Positions 36,537-44,588 of a stretch of 53,738 nucleotides of DNA are shown here, piece by piece; the first letter of the stretch is position 1; every line of letters begins with the position of its first letter. The stretch is taken from NCBI RefSeq assembly GCF_017896165.1, contig NZ_JAFCNB010000030.1, forward strand, positions 1-53,738. The letters are read 5' to 3'. The DNA comes from Microbispora oryzae. GTDB taxonomy: Bacteria > Actinomycetota > Actinomycetes > Streptosporangiales > Streptosporangiaceae. Made by a program: the position numbers and the translations under genes. Under the pieces are notes generated by a model. That model was not told where the DNA came from and did no database searches. It saw only the letters and a list, made by a program, of their open reading frames with translations.

Positions 36537-36752
36537 TCAGCCGCAGCAGCCGCCCCCGCAGCACCCTCCGCCGGAGCCCGCCCGGGGAGCGGGTGTGGCG
36601 CCGGCCCTGCCGGTCACCGCGACGGTGGAGAGCAGTTTCACGGTGTCGTCGTGGCCCGACGGGCAGGTCGCGGGCGCGCCGGCCTCACTCATGGGCCGGT
36701 TCAGCTCGAACGTCGAACCGCACGCGCGGCAACGGTAGTCGTAGCGTGGCAT
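36537..36752 (-). CDS. FmdB-family zinc ribbon protein
   Basis: A 71-aa protein. MPRYDYRCRACGSTFELNRPMSE holds the first CxxC knuckle; the second is CPSGH, in the usual place, followed by DDTVKLLSTVAVTG. The tail SGGGCCGGGCCG is glycine/cysteine-rich, as in many actinobacterial members. Function unknown; zinc binding expected. TACCCT on the minus strand (36759-36764) lies six bases before the ATG, so leaderless translation is likely. Confidence 0.9.
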   Translation of the reverse strand: MPRYDYRCRACGSTFELNRPMSEAGAPATCPSGHDDTVKLLSTVAVTGRAGATPAPRAGSGGGCCGGGCCG

Positions 36753-36758
36753 GCGTCC

Positions 36759-36764
36759 AGGGTA
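36759..36764 (-). promoter_or_regulatory. -10 element of the FmdB-type gene (leaderless type)
   Basis: TACCCT on the minus strand, six bases, then ATG at 36752. Confidence 0.55.
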
Positions 36765-36888
36765 CGACCGCCCCGGCCGTCACGCCGCCGGGTGCCGCCG
36801 GGTCACCTCCCGGAAGTGTGGCGCGCGCGGTCGCCTGACCCGGCCGGGCCGGATCCGGGACGATACGGCGAGGGACGCCTGCCGAGAT

Positions 36889-37863
36889 CTACCCGAAGTC
36901 GATCGTCACGTAGTCGCCCACAGGCCGGTAACCCAGTCGCTGATAGAGGGAGTTCGAGACGGGATTGGACAGGTCGGTGATGAGCAGCACCTCGTCGGCG
37001 CCTTCATCCAGCGCCTTGCGGGTCGCCGCGTGCGTCGCCGCCCCGGCGTACCCCCGCCCGCGCAGCGGTGGAGGCGTGTAGACGGGGCCGATCCGCGACA
37101 TGCCGGAGATGGGGGTGGAGACACAGGCGAAGGCCACCGGCCGGCCGTCGTCCTCCCACCAGACGAGCTCGTCGCGGTTGACCCGCGCCGACACGACGGG
37201 CGCCGGGTCGGCCCTGACGTCGACATGGGCCTCGGCCTGGAAGGCGCGGACCCACTCCGTGGCCAGCGGGACGTCCGCGGCGGAGGCGGTCCGCGGCTTA
37301 CCCGGCGCGGGCGCGGCAGCGAGTGTCTCCAGCCGGTAGAGGCGTTCCGGCCTGCGCCGGCGTTCGGGGCGCCACCAGGCGCGGGCGAACGCCTCCGCCA
37401 CGTCGACCGGGCCTCTGACGGCGGCCACCTCGTGCTCACGCCCGATCAGATCGGCCGCGAGCGCGGGCAGCGTCGTGAGCGGCACGTCTCCGAGGAGCAG
37501 GGGGTACGGCGCCGTGTGCAGGATCGCCCCCACGACGGCCGGGGCCGCCGTGTCCGCCGACGCGACCGGGGCCGGAGGCACGGGGCCCGCCGGGCCCGCC
37601 GGGCCTGCACGGTCGGCCGGGTTGGCCGGGTTGGCCGGGTTGGCCGGGTTGGCCGGGTCGCGGTCGGACAGCCACCCCATCAGGACGCCGTAGCCGTGGA
37701 GGCCGCTCCTGATCCCCCGCAGCACGGTCAGCTGGACGGTGTTACGGACGGGATCACGGAGCAGCCACGGGCCGACGATCTCGGCGAACTCCTCGACGTC
37801 GGCGGTGAACGTCCACCGCGCGCGGCCGGTGCTCAGGCCGCCGGTTCCAGGTAGGGCGCCCAT
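36889..37863 (-). CDS. GNAT-family acetyltransferase with variable linker
   Basis: A 324-aa protein. Two parts are joined by a low-complexity linker (ANPANPANPANPADRAGPAGPAGP, residues about 70-95) encoded by a 9-bp repeat. The C-terminal half is a GNAT domain: RIGPVYTPPPLRGRGYAGAATHAATRKAL (acetyl-CoA loop) and LYQRLGYRPVGDYVTIDF. The N-terminal half (ADVEEFAEIVGPWLLRDPVRNTV) fits the GCN5-related family with an N-terminal extension. Its start overlaps the upstream HNH gene by 31 bases, so the two are coupled. Substrate unknown. Confidence 0.88.
   Translation of the reverse strand: MGALPGTGGLSTGRARWTFTADVEEFAEIVGPWLLRDPVRNTVQLTVLRGIRSGLHGYGVLMGWLSDRDPANPANPANPANPADRAGPAGPAGPVPPAPVASADTAAPAVVGAILHTAPYPLLLGDVPLTTLPALAADLIGREHEVAAVRGPVDVAEAFARAWWRPERRRRPERLYRLETLAAAPAPGKPRTASAADVPLATEWVRAFQAEAHVDVRADPAPVVSARVNRDELVWWEDDGRPVAFACVSTPISGMSRIGPVYTPPPLRGRGYAGAATHAATRKALDEGADEVLLITDLSNPVSNSLYQRLGYRPVGDYVTIDFG
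37621..37656 (-). repeat. 9-bp minisatellite inside the GNAT gene
   Basis: Four perfect head-to-tail copies of GTTGGCCGG, encoding Pro-Ala-Asn repeats on the minus strand. A neighbouring GGGCCCGCC run (about 37583-37602) encodes Gly-Pro-Ala repeats. Confidence 0.95.
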
Positions 37864-38339
37864 TGAGGATCACCGTCGAGCTGCGCGCCGATGAGCCGCC
37901 AGTGGGCGCCGTGTGGCACCGACGGGGGGATGTGCAGGATCCACCCCAGCTCCTCCAGCAGGCGATCGGCCTTCCGGTGATTGCACGGCATGCATGACGC
38001 CACGCAGTTCTCCCAGGTGTGCGGGCCTCCCTTGGAGCGAGGAATGACGTGATCGATGGTCTCGGCCCGCTGGCCGCAGTAGGCGCAGCGGAAGTTGTCC
38101 CGTCGCATCAGCGCCGCCCGGGTCAGCGGGATGCGCGTCCGATAGGGGATGCGGACATACCGGCGCAGCCGGATCACCGAGGGGACGTCGAGGGTGCGGC
38201 TGGCCGAACGCAGGACCGCGCCTCTCCCGTCCCGGTGGACGACGTCCGCCTTCTCCCTGAGGACCAGGATCACGGCCCGGTGCAGGGAGAGCGTGGTGAG
38301 CGGCTCGTAGGTGGCGTTCAGTAGCAGGACTTGGCGCAT
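37833..38339 (-). CDS. HNH endonuclease
   Basis: A 168-aa protein with an HNH nuclease core: FRCAYCGQRAETIDHVIPRSKGG (first CxxC and the catalytic His), HTWENCVASCMPCNHRKADR (Asn, second CxxC, final His), residues about 84-130. The N-terminal segment VLLLNATYEPLTTLSLHRAVILVLREKADVV is the usual one for stand-alone actinobacterial HNH proteins, whose role is not established. ATG 38339 has GGAGG seven bases upstream. Confidence 0.93.
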   Translation of the reverse strand: MRQVLLLNATYEPLTTLSLHRAVILVLREKADVVHRDGRGAVLRSASRTLDVPSVIRLRRYVRIPYRTRIPLTRAALMRRDNFRCAYCGQRAETIDHVIPRSKGGPHTWENCVASCMPCNHRKADRLLEELGWILHIPPSVPHGAHWRLIGAQLDGDPQWAPYLEPAA

Positions 38340-38640
38340 CAGCCGGCCTCCACAGCGGTCTCGGCTGTGCGCCTGGGTTGTGGCCCCGTCGGTTGGGACC
38401 CGGATGCTTCCGTCACAGGGACCTCCGCCGGACGGCCCAGCGGATCGTCACCACGGCACCGCCCTTCACCAAAGTGTGGCCTCTTGGGCGGCCGGTTCGC
38501 CACCCCATAAAGGTGAACCGGAGCGGACGACGAGGACGCCTGTTCCCTCTATGCCCCGCCGATCTTCCCTTTACTCCCATCCTGGGCGGATACGCACCGT
38601 GAGGCGCGCGCCACGGCCTCGCCTGTTCTAAAGTGCCAGC
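38340..38640. other. intergenic region between HNH and prolyl oligopeptidase
   Basis: No gene is seen in these 301 bases. They contain an imperfect inverted repeat (CCGGTTC at 38492-38498 and GAACCGG at 38515-38521, with inner ACC/GGT), possibly an operator, and the peptidase -10 at 38629-38634. Confidence 0.4.
38629..38634 (+). promoter_or_regulatory. -10 element of the prolyl oligopeptidase gene (leaderless type)
   Basis: TAAAGT, six bases, then ATG 38641; no ribosome-binding site. Confidence 0.55.
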
Positions 38641-40719
38641 ATGACGCGACAGCCGTATCCGCCCGCCCGCCGGGACGCCATCGTCGACGACATCCACGGA
38701 ACCTCCGTCCCCGACCCGTATCGGTGGCTGGAGGACGCGGACGCTCCGGAGACCAAGGAGTGGCTGGACGCGCAGGAGGAGCTGTTCCGCCGGGCCGATC
38801 TCGAAGGCCGCCGGCACTTCCGGTCCCGCATCGCCGAACTGCTGCGCTCCGGCTCGATCGGGACGCCCTCCTGGCGGGGCGAGCGCCGGTTCTTCACCCG
38901 CCGTACTCCGGACCAGGAGCACCCGGTCCTCTACGTCGGCGAGGCGGGCGAGGAGCGCGTACTGCTCGACGTGACCGCGCTCGACTCTTCCGGGCTGACC
39001 ACACTGGACGCCTACCAGCCCGACAAGGAGGGCAACCGGCTGGCCTACCAGATCTCGGTCGGCGGCGACGAGGAGTCGCGGCTCTACGTGATCGACGTGG
39101 CCACCGGCGAGATCGTCGAAGGGCCCATCGACAGGTGCCGCTACTCCCCCGTGGCCTGGCGGCCCGGGGGTGAGTCCTTCTACTACGTCCGGCGGCTGGC
39201 GCCCTCAGCGGTACCGGCCGGCGAGGAGCAGTACCACCGCCGGGTCTACCTCCACCGCGTCGGCACGTCCCCGGACGAGGACGTCCTGATCTTCGGTGAG
39301 GGCCTGGAGAAGACGAACTACTACGGCGTGTCGGTCTCCCTCGACGGCCGCTGGCTGTCGATCTCCGCGTCCCGGGGCACGGCTCCGCGTAACGATCTGT
39401 GGCTCGCCGACCTGTCCGTCTCGGAGGCGACCGCGCCCCGCCTGGTCACCGTCCAGGAGAACGTGGACGCTCAGACGGCACTTCACGCCGGGCGGGACGG
39501 CCGCCTCTACGTCTTCACCGACCTCGACGCGCCTCGCGGCCGTATCTGCGTCACCTCCCCCACCACGCCCGGCCGGGAGCACTGGCGCGACCTCGTCCCC
39601 GAGGACCCCGAGGCCGTGCTGTCCGACTTCGCCGTCCTCGACGGCGCGGCGGAGCCGGTCATGCTGGTCGGCTGGACGCGGCACGCCATCTCGGAGATCA
39701 CCGTCCACGCGCTGGAGTCGGGCGCGCGGGTCGGCGACGTGCCACTGCCCGGTCTCGGCTCCACCGGGGGGATCACGGAGCGGCCCGAGGGCGGCCACGA
39801 GGCGTGGTTCAGCTACACCGACGACATCACGCCCACGGCGGTCTACCGGTTCGACGCGGACACCGGCGCCACCACCCTCTGGGCGGCGCCGCCCGGCGCG
39901 GTCGAGGTGCCGCAGGCGCGGACGGAGCAGGTGGTCTACCGGTCCAAGGACGGCGCCGAGGTGCACATGCTGGTGATCTCCCGGGAGGGGACCGGCCCCC
40001 GGCCCACCATCCTCTACGGCTACGGCGGTTTCGGGATCTCGATGACCCCGGGCTTCTCCGCGACCGCCCTGGCCTGGGTGGAGGCGGGCGGCGTCTACGC
40101 GGTGGCGCAGCTGCGCGGCGGCGGCGAACAGGGCGAGCAGTGGCACCGTGCGGGCATGCTGGGCAACAAGCAGAACGTCTTCGACGACCTGCACGCCGCG
40201 GCTGAGCACCTCATCGCCACCGGGGTGACCACCCCCGACCGGCTGGCCATCTCCGGCGGGTCGAACGGCGGGCTCCTCGTGGGAGCGGCACTCACCCAGC
40301 GCCCCGAGCTCTACGCGGCGGTGGTCTGCTCCGCCCCGCTGCTGGACATGATCCGGTACGAGAAGTTCGGCCTCGGCGCGACCTGGAACGTCGAGTACGG
40401 CTCCGCCGACGTGCCCGAGGAGTTCGGCTGGCTGTGGGGCTACTCGCCGTACCATCACGTGCGTGAGGGCGTGACCTATCCGGCGACCCTGTTCGCGGTC
40501 TTCGCGTCGGACACCCGGGTGCACCCGCTGCACGCGTGGAAGATGGCGGCGGCGCTCCAGCACGCTCAGGCCGGTGACGCCCCGATCCTGCTGCGCAACG
40601 AGACCGAGGTGGGACACGGCGCCCGCGCCGTCAGCAAGTCGGTCGAACTCGCGGCCGACCAGCTCGCGTTCCTGGCCCGGCACACCGGGCTCACGGTCAC
40701 CGGCCAACCAGAGGCCTGA
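38641..40719 (+). CDS. prolyl oligopeptidase (S9A family)
   Basis: A 692-aa cytosolic serine peptidase cutting short peptides after proline. The N-terminal beta-propeller begins YPPARRDAIVDDIHGTSVPDPYRWLED, the family's usual opening. The alpha/beta-hydrolase domain has the nucleophile in GGSNGGLLVG near residue 540, Asp in ASDTRVHPLHAWK near 622, and His in EVGHGAR near 658. No signal peptide. TAAAGT six bases before the ATG suggests a leaderless transcript. Confidence 0.95.
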   Translation: MTRQPYPPARRDAIVDDIHGTSVPDPYRWLEDADAPETKEWLDAQEELFRRADLEGRRHFRSRIAELLRSGSIGTPSWRGERRFFTRRTPDQEHPVLYVGEAGEERVLLDVTALDSSGLTTLDAYQPDKEGNRLAYQISVGGDEESRLYVIDVATGEIVEGPIDRCRYSPVAWRPGGESFYYVRRLAPSAVPAGEEQYHRRVYLHRVGTSPDEDVLIFGEGLEKTNYYGVSVSLDGRWLSISASRGTAPRNDLWLADLSVSEATAPRLVTVQENVDAQTALHAGRDGRLYVFTDLDAPRGRICVTSPTTPGREHWRDLVPEDPEAVLSDFAVLDGAAEPVMLVGWTRHAISEITVHALESGARVGDVPLPGLGSTGGITERPEGGHEAWFSYTDDITPTAVYRFDADTGATTLWAAPPGAVEVPQARTEQVVYRSKDGAEVHMLVISREGTGPRPTILYGYGGFGISMTPGFSATALAWVEAGGVYAVAQLRGGGEQGEQWHRAGMLGNKQNVFDDLHAAAEHLIATGVTTPDRLAISGGSNGGLLVGAALTQRPELYAAVVCSAPLLDMIRYEKFGLGATWNVEYGSADVPEEFGWLWGYSPYHHVREGVTYPATLFAVFASDTRVHPLHAWKMAAALQHAQAGDAPILLRNETEVGHGARAVSKSVELAADQLAFLARHTGLTVTGQPEA

Positions 40720-40788
40720 CGCGGAAAGAGCCGAGCGCAGTCAGTAGCCATGGGCGGCCACGCAGCACGGTCGCCCGGCTCGGCACGC

Positions 40789-41637
40789 TCAGCGGGGGAA
40801 GATCACCGTCTTGTGGCCGTCGAGCAGCACGCGGTGCTCGGCGTGCCAGCGGACGGCCCGCGCCAGCGCCTGGCATTCGAGGTCGCGGCCCATCGCGGCG
40901 AGGTCCTCCGGCGAGTGAGTGTGATTCACCCGGGCGACCTCCTGCTCGATGATCGGCCCCTCGTCGAGGTCGGGCGTGACGTAGTGGGCGGTCGCGCCGA
41001 TGAGTTTGACCCCCCGCGCGTACGCCTGGTGGTAGGGCTTGGCGCCCTTGAAGGACGGCAGGAACGAGTGATGGATGTTGATCATCCGCCCGGCGAGCTT
41101 GGCGCACATGTCCTCGGACAGCACCTGCATGTATCGGGCCAGCACCACCAGGTCGGCCTGGTAGTGGTCGACGAGCGTCAGGATCTCGGCCTCCTGCCGG
41201 GGCTTGGATCCAGCGTCGACCGGCAGGTGGTGATACTCCACCCCGTACGACTGGGTCAGCGGCCGCAGGTCGGGGTGGTTCGACGCGACTCCGGCGATCT
41301 CGATGGGCAGCAGGCCTGAGCGCACCCGGTAGAGCAGGTCGTTGAGGCAGTGGTCGAACCGGCTGACCAGCACCAGGGCACGGGTCTTCACCGCGCTGTC
41401 GAACAGCTGGAAATCCATGCCGAACTCCGGCGCCAGCGCCGCGAACTCGGCGCGCAGATCGTCCACGGAGAGTGTGGCGGCGAACTGCACCCGCATGAAG
41501 AACCGGACGGCGACCGGGTCGCCGAACTGCTGACTTTCGATGATGTTGCAGCCGTGCCGCGCCAGCAGGCCCGAGACGGCCGCGACCACGCCGGGTCGGT
41601 CCGGGCAGGACAGGGTCAGCACGTATTCAGCGCTCAT
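40789..41637 (-). CDS. purU: formyltetrahydrofolate deformylase
   Basis: Hydrolyses 10-formyl-THF to formate and THF, balancing the one-carbon pool. The 282-aa protein has an N-terminal ACT domain (YVLTLSCPDRPGVVAAVSGLLARHGCNI) and a formyltransferase domain with NIHHSFLPSFKGAKPYHQAYARGV, containing the catalytic His, then GATAHYVTPDLDEGPII with the catalytic Asp. ATG 41637 has GAGGA seven bases upstream. Convergent with the prolyl oligopeptidase gene. Confidence 0.96.
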   Translation of the reverse strand: MSAEYVLTLSCPDRPGVVAAVSGLLARHGCNIIESQQFGDPVAVRFFMRVQFAATLSVDDLRAEFAALAPEFGMDFQLFDSAVKTRALVLVSRFDHCLNDLLYRVRSGLLPIEIAGVASNHPDLRPLTQSYGVEYHHLPVDAGSKPRQEAEILTLVDHYQADLVVLARYMQVLSEDMCAKLAGRMINIHHSFLPSFKGAKPYHQAYARGVKLIGATAHYVTPDLDEGPIIEQEVARVNHTHSPEDLAAMGRDLECQALARAVRWHAEHRVLLDGHKTVIFPR

Positions 41638-41756
41638 GCGTGGGTCCTCGGGGGGAGTGCGTCCATTGGGTTCAAGGGTAGGGCCACCCGCTACCCGGAC
41701 CGGCGGCGACATGGGCCGCCCGGCCCGCATCGCCGCCGCACCGCTCACGCCGCGGG

Positions 41757-43826
41757 TCAGCCGGCCTTCTCGAACCGCTCCAGAGCCGAACGGATCTCCG
41801 GATCGCCGGGGTCGAGCGCCTGGGCGGCACGCAGGTCCGCCTCCGCCTCGCCGTCGCGGCCGAGCGCCGCCAGGGCGGTCGCCCGGTTGAAGTACAGCGC
41901 CGCGTCCTCGCCCAGCTCGATGGCCCGGGTGAGGTCGGCCACCGCCCCTTCCACGTCGCCGCTCTCGTACCGCAGAACGGCTCGGTTGGCCCAGGCGGAG
42001 GCGAGGCCGGGCCGGGCCGCGAGCGCGGCGTCGAACGCGGCGGCCGCCTCGGCGTACCGGCCCTCGGCCGTCTCCAGCTGCCCGAGCACGCCGAGGAGGT
42101 GGGCGTTGCCGGGGTCGGCGGCGAGCCCGGCCTCCACGTCACGGCGGGCCGCCTCGTGCTCGCCCAGGACCTCCAGGATGCCCGCCCGGTTCACGTACGC
42201 GTCGAGGTAGTCGGGGTCGAGGTCGAGCACGTGGTCGAGGTCCTCCTTGGCCAGCGGGAGATCGCCCTGGGCCAGCCGGAGCTCCGCCCGGTTGTAGTAC
42301 GCCTCCGGCAGCGGTGGGCTGACCCGGATGGCGGTCTCGTAATCGGCCAGTGCCTCGTCCAACCGGCCCAGCTCGAACAGCAGGTTTCCCCGGTCGAGAT
42401 AGTGGTCGGGGAAGAACGGGTCGATGGCGATGGCACGCCGGAAGTCGTCCAGGGCCTCCTCGGCGCGGCCGCTGCGGGCGAGTAACTGCGCCCGGTTGGC
42501 GTACAGCACCATCCGGTGCAGCGGGTGCGCCTGCGGCGGCAGGTCCCGCTCGGCGAGATCGATCGCGGCCTGCACCAACTCCAGGGCCGCGCCCACCCGG
42601 CCCTGCCTCAGCTCGATCAGCGCCCGGCCGTTCTGGTCGAACCCGAGCTTGAACGCCCGCAGCCTCCGGTCGGACAGCAGTGTGGAGACGGCGATCGCCT
42701 CGTTGATCCAGCCGGTGGCCCTGGGCAGGTTGCGCCTGCCCGGATCGGGATGCCGCGCGTCCAGCATCGCCGTGCCGTACGCGGACGCCGCGTGGACCTC
42801 CGGGTCGACGCTGATCTGACGCGCCTGATGGTAGAGCCGGAGGGCCTCCTCCCGCCGCCCCAGCCCGCCCAGCGCCGTGGCCGTACGCTGGGTGAGCCGC
42901 CACCACAGGTCGGAGCCGGGCTCGGCGAGCCGGAGCCCCCGCATCCCCAGGTCGACGACGGCGTCGAGGAAGCCCTCGCCCACGCAGTGATCCACCGCCG
43001 CCCACAGCGCGCGGAGCGCGGCGTCGGGATCATCGCCGTGTTCGAGGTGGTACGGCAGCGCCCCGAGCGCGGACTCCGGTCCCAGCAGGGCGGCCCGCGC
43101 CGCGTGCAGGCGCGCACGCTCGGCCGGCGGCAGATCCAGATAGGCCCGGTACGCCGCGGGATCGTCGCAGGTGCCGTCGGAGCCGACATAGTCGTTCGCG
43201 CTCTCCGGAGGCAGTCCGCGCGCGGGGGCCTGGATCACCCGGAAGGAACCGCCCAGAGCGGCCGGCGGCGGCTGTGGGGACGCGAGCACGAGCGTGAGGT
43301 CGTCCACGCGGCGCGCAAGTACACGCAACAGCTCCAGATCGGTCGGGTCCGCCTCGTGCAGGTTGTCCACCAGCAGAGCGGCGGGCCCGCCGAGGCGGTC
43401 ACGGGAGTCGTCGCGGGAGTCGCCACGGGAGTCGCCGCGGGAGTCGCCGCGGAGGCAGTCGCGGACGAACTCGGCCAGACCGTTGGCGATGCGTAGCGTC
43501 CGCCGGGGGGCGGGGACGAGAATCCGCTCGTCCTCCGGCAGACGCGACTCGACCAGCTGCCTGCGCGCCGGAACCAGCGGCCGCAGGTCCGGCGCCGTGG
43601 CCCGGATCTCGATGTCGTGCTCGGCCACCAGAGCCTCGGAACGCTCCAACGCCTCCGGAACCAGGGCACGGAGCACCGCTCCTCCCACCGTGTACGGGCC
43701 CCGCAGCCTGCGGTGTCCGTTCACCACGGTCGTCAGGGGCGCGGGCACCTCGACGGTGCGGAGCACGGCCTTTCGGTCGCGCGACAGCGTCCCCTGGACC
43801 CAGATGTGGCGCGGCGGGCGGCTCAC
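41757..43826 (-). CDS. degenerate STAND/AAA-like protein with C-terminal TPR array
   Basis: A 689-aa protein. Residues 1-200 resemble the ATPase part of AfsR/MalT-type STAND regulators: a Walker B-like ALLVDNLHEADPTDLELLRVLARRV near 150-175, but where the P-loop should be it reads RLRGPYTVGGAVLRAL, with no GKT/S. Residues about 320-689 are tandem tetratricopeptide repeats (AQLLARSGRAEEALDDFRRAIAIDP, GNLLFELGRLDEALADYETAIRV and similar). No DNA-binding domain is seen. A GDSR repeat lies near residue 130. The GTG start overlaps the stop of a 24-aa peptide gene (GTGA), so translation is coupled. Function unknown; peptide sensing or scaffolding is possible. Confidence 0.85.
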   Translation of the reverse strand: MSRPPRHIWVQGTLSRDRKAVLRTVEVPAPLTTVVNGHRRLRGPYTVGGAVLRALVPEALERSEALVAEHDIEIRATAPDLRPLVPARRQLVESRLPEDERILVPAPRRTLRIANGLAEFVRDCLRGDSRGDSRGDSRDDSRDRLGGPAALLVDNLHEADPTDLELLRVLARRVDDLTLVLASPQPPPAALGGSFRVIQAPARGLPPESANDYVGSDGTCDDPAAYRAYLDLPPAERARLHAARAALLGPESALGALPYHLEHGDDPDAALRALWAAVDHCVGEGFLDAVVDLGMRGLRLAEPGSDLWWRLTQRTATALGGLGRREEALRLYHQARQISVDPEVHAASAYGTAMLDARHPDPGRRNLPRATGWINEAIAVSTLLSDRRLRAFKLGFDQNGRALIELRQGRVGAALELVQAAIDLAERDLPPQAHPLHRMVLYANRAQLLARSGRAEEALDDFRRAIAIDPFFPDHYLDRGNLLFELGRLDEALADYETAIRVSPPLPEAYYNRAELRLAQGDLPLAKEDLDHVLDLDPDYLDAYVNRAGILEVLGEHEAARRDVEAGLAADPGNAHLLGVLGQLETAEGRYAEAAAAFDAALAARPGLASAWANRAVLRYESGDVEGAVADLTRAIELGEDAALYFNRATALAALGRDGEAEADLRAAQALDPGDPEIRSALERFEKAG
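43401..43448 (-). repeat. 12-bp tandem repeat inside the STAND/TPR gene
   Basis: Four 12-bp units of (A/G)CGGGAGTCG(T/C)C, encoding Gly-Asp-Ser-Arg repeats on the minus strand. It lies in the linker just before the Walker B-like segment and is a likely site of length variation between strains. Confidence 0.9.
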
Positions 43827-43897
43827 CCCTTGTGGATCACACTCGAGGTGCCGGTGAGCTTCCTGGTGCCTGGCTTGCGGATGATGATCTTCTTCAT
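43823..43897 (-). CDS. 24-residue basic peptide coupled to the STAND/TPR gene
   Basis: A short ORF with its own ribosome-binding site (GGGGAAGAAGGA just before ATG 43897) and its own promoter (43936-43964). The product starts MKKIIIRKPGTR and ends TSSVIHKG. It has seven Lys/Arg, no Asp, Glu or Cys, and one Ser-Ser and several Thr. Its stop overlaps the GTG start of the 689-aa protein by four bases (GTGA), a strong sign that both are made together. It could be a signal or modified (RiPP-like) peptide, a toxin, or a leader that only couples translation. I do not recognise it. Confidence 0.7.
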   Translation of the reverse strand: MKKIIIRKPGTRKLTGTSSVIHKG

Positions 43898-43935
43898 CGT
43901 TCCTTCTTCCCCATGGTCGGACGGGACAAGGAACA

Positions 43936-43964
43936 AGTATCGAAGGTGATCAGTCATCCGCCAA
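43936..43964 (-). promoter_or_regulatory. promoter of the peptide-STAND/TPR operon
   Basis: On the minus strand TTGGCG (43959-43964), 17 bases, GATACT (43936-43941). This would start about 32 bases before the peptide ATG. The surrounding 43900-43990 is noticeably AT-richer than the rest of the region. Confidence 0.65.
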
Positions 43965-43976
43965 GGCATGAAACAA

Positions 43977-44552
43977 CTATCTAACACTTGAAAACGGAGA
44001 AACCGTGGCGTCGAGCCGCTTCTCTATATAAAGGACGACATTGTCGCCTCGTACCTCGCGCCGCAATTCGCGCCACCCGGCCCTTCGGTACATCTCGACC
44101 GCGGCCACCTGCCGGAGGGTGGTGTCCCCGATGAGCGCGGAGAAGCCGAGAGCGCGGGCACGACTCTCCAGGGCCCGCATCATCTGCCTGCCGTACCCGC
44201 GCCGCTGGTGCTCGGGATGGACCCGCAGGCGGCACATCTCGGCGGTGTGGTCGTCCACGCGGCGCAGCCCACCCATGGCGACGATGCCCGTCCGGCTGAT
44301 CGTCCCGACGAGGAAGTCGCCACCGCCCGCCACGTAGACCTCGGTGATGTGCGGGAAGTCGTCGTCGTAGTAGACGCCGTCTCCGGGCGTGAGCCCGACC
44401 TGCGCCAGCGCCACCTGGTGCAGGGACCACACGGTGTCGAGATCCGACCAGTGGAAGCGCCGGATCCGCAGGCGCGGCGTCATCGGCCGCCTGCTCTCGT
44501 CAGCGTCTCCACGCGACGACCGGTCCGGTGACGACATAGGGGCACCCGCCAT
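43977..44552 (-). CDS. GNAT-family N-acetyltransferase
   Basis: A 191-aa single-domain acetyltransferase: RLRIRRFHWSDLDTVWSLH at the start of the fold, GIVAMGGLRRVDDHTAEMCRLRVHPEHQRRGYGRQMMRALE (beta-4 and the acetyl-CoA loop), and VEMYRRAGWRELRREV near the end. The first 24 residues are hydrophilic and may be untranslated if a later Met is used, but GAGGAG sits five bases before ATG 44552. It starts 36 bases after the XRE-TPR regulator stop, so an operon is likely. Substrate unknown. Confidence 0.9.
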   Translation of the reverse strand: MAGAPMSSPDRSSRGDADESRRPMTPRLRIRRFHWSDLDTVWSLHQVALAQVGLTPGDGVYYDDDFPHITEVYVAGGGDFLVGTISRTGIVAMGGLRRVDDHTAEMCRLRVHPEHQRRGYGRQMMRALESRARALGFSALIGDTTLRQVAAVEMYRRAGWRELRREVRGDNVVLYIEKRLDATVSPFSSVR

Positions 44553-44588
44553 GGATCCTCCTCAGGCCCGCTCCGTCCCTGCGCGTCA

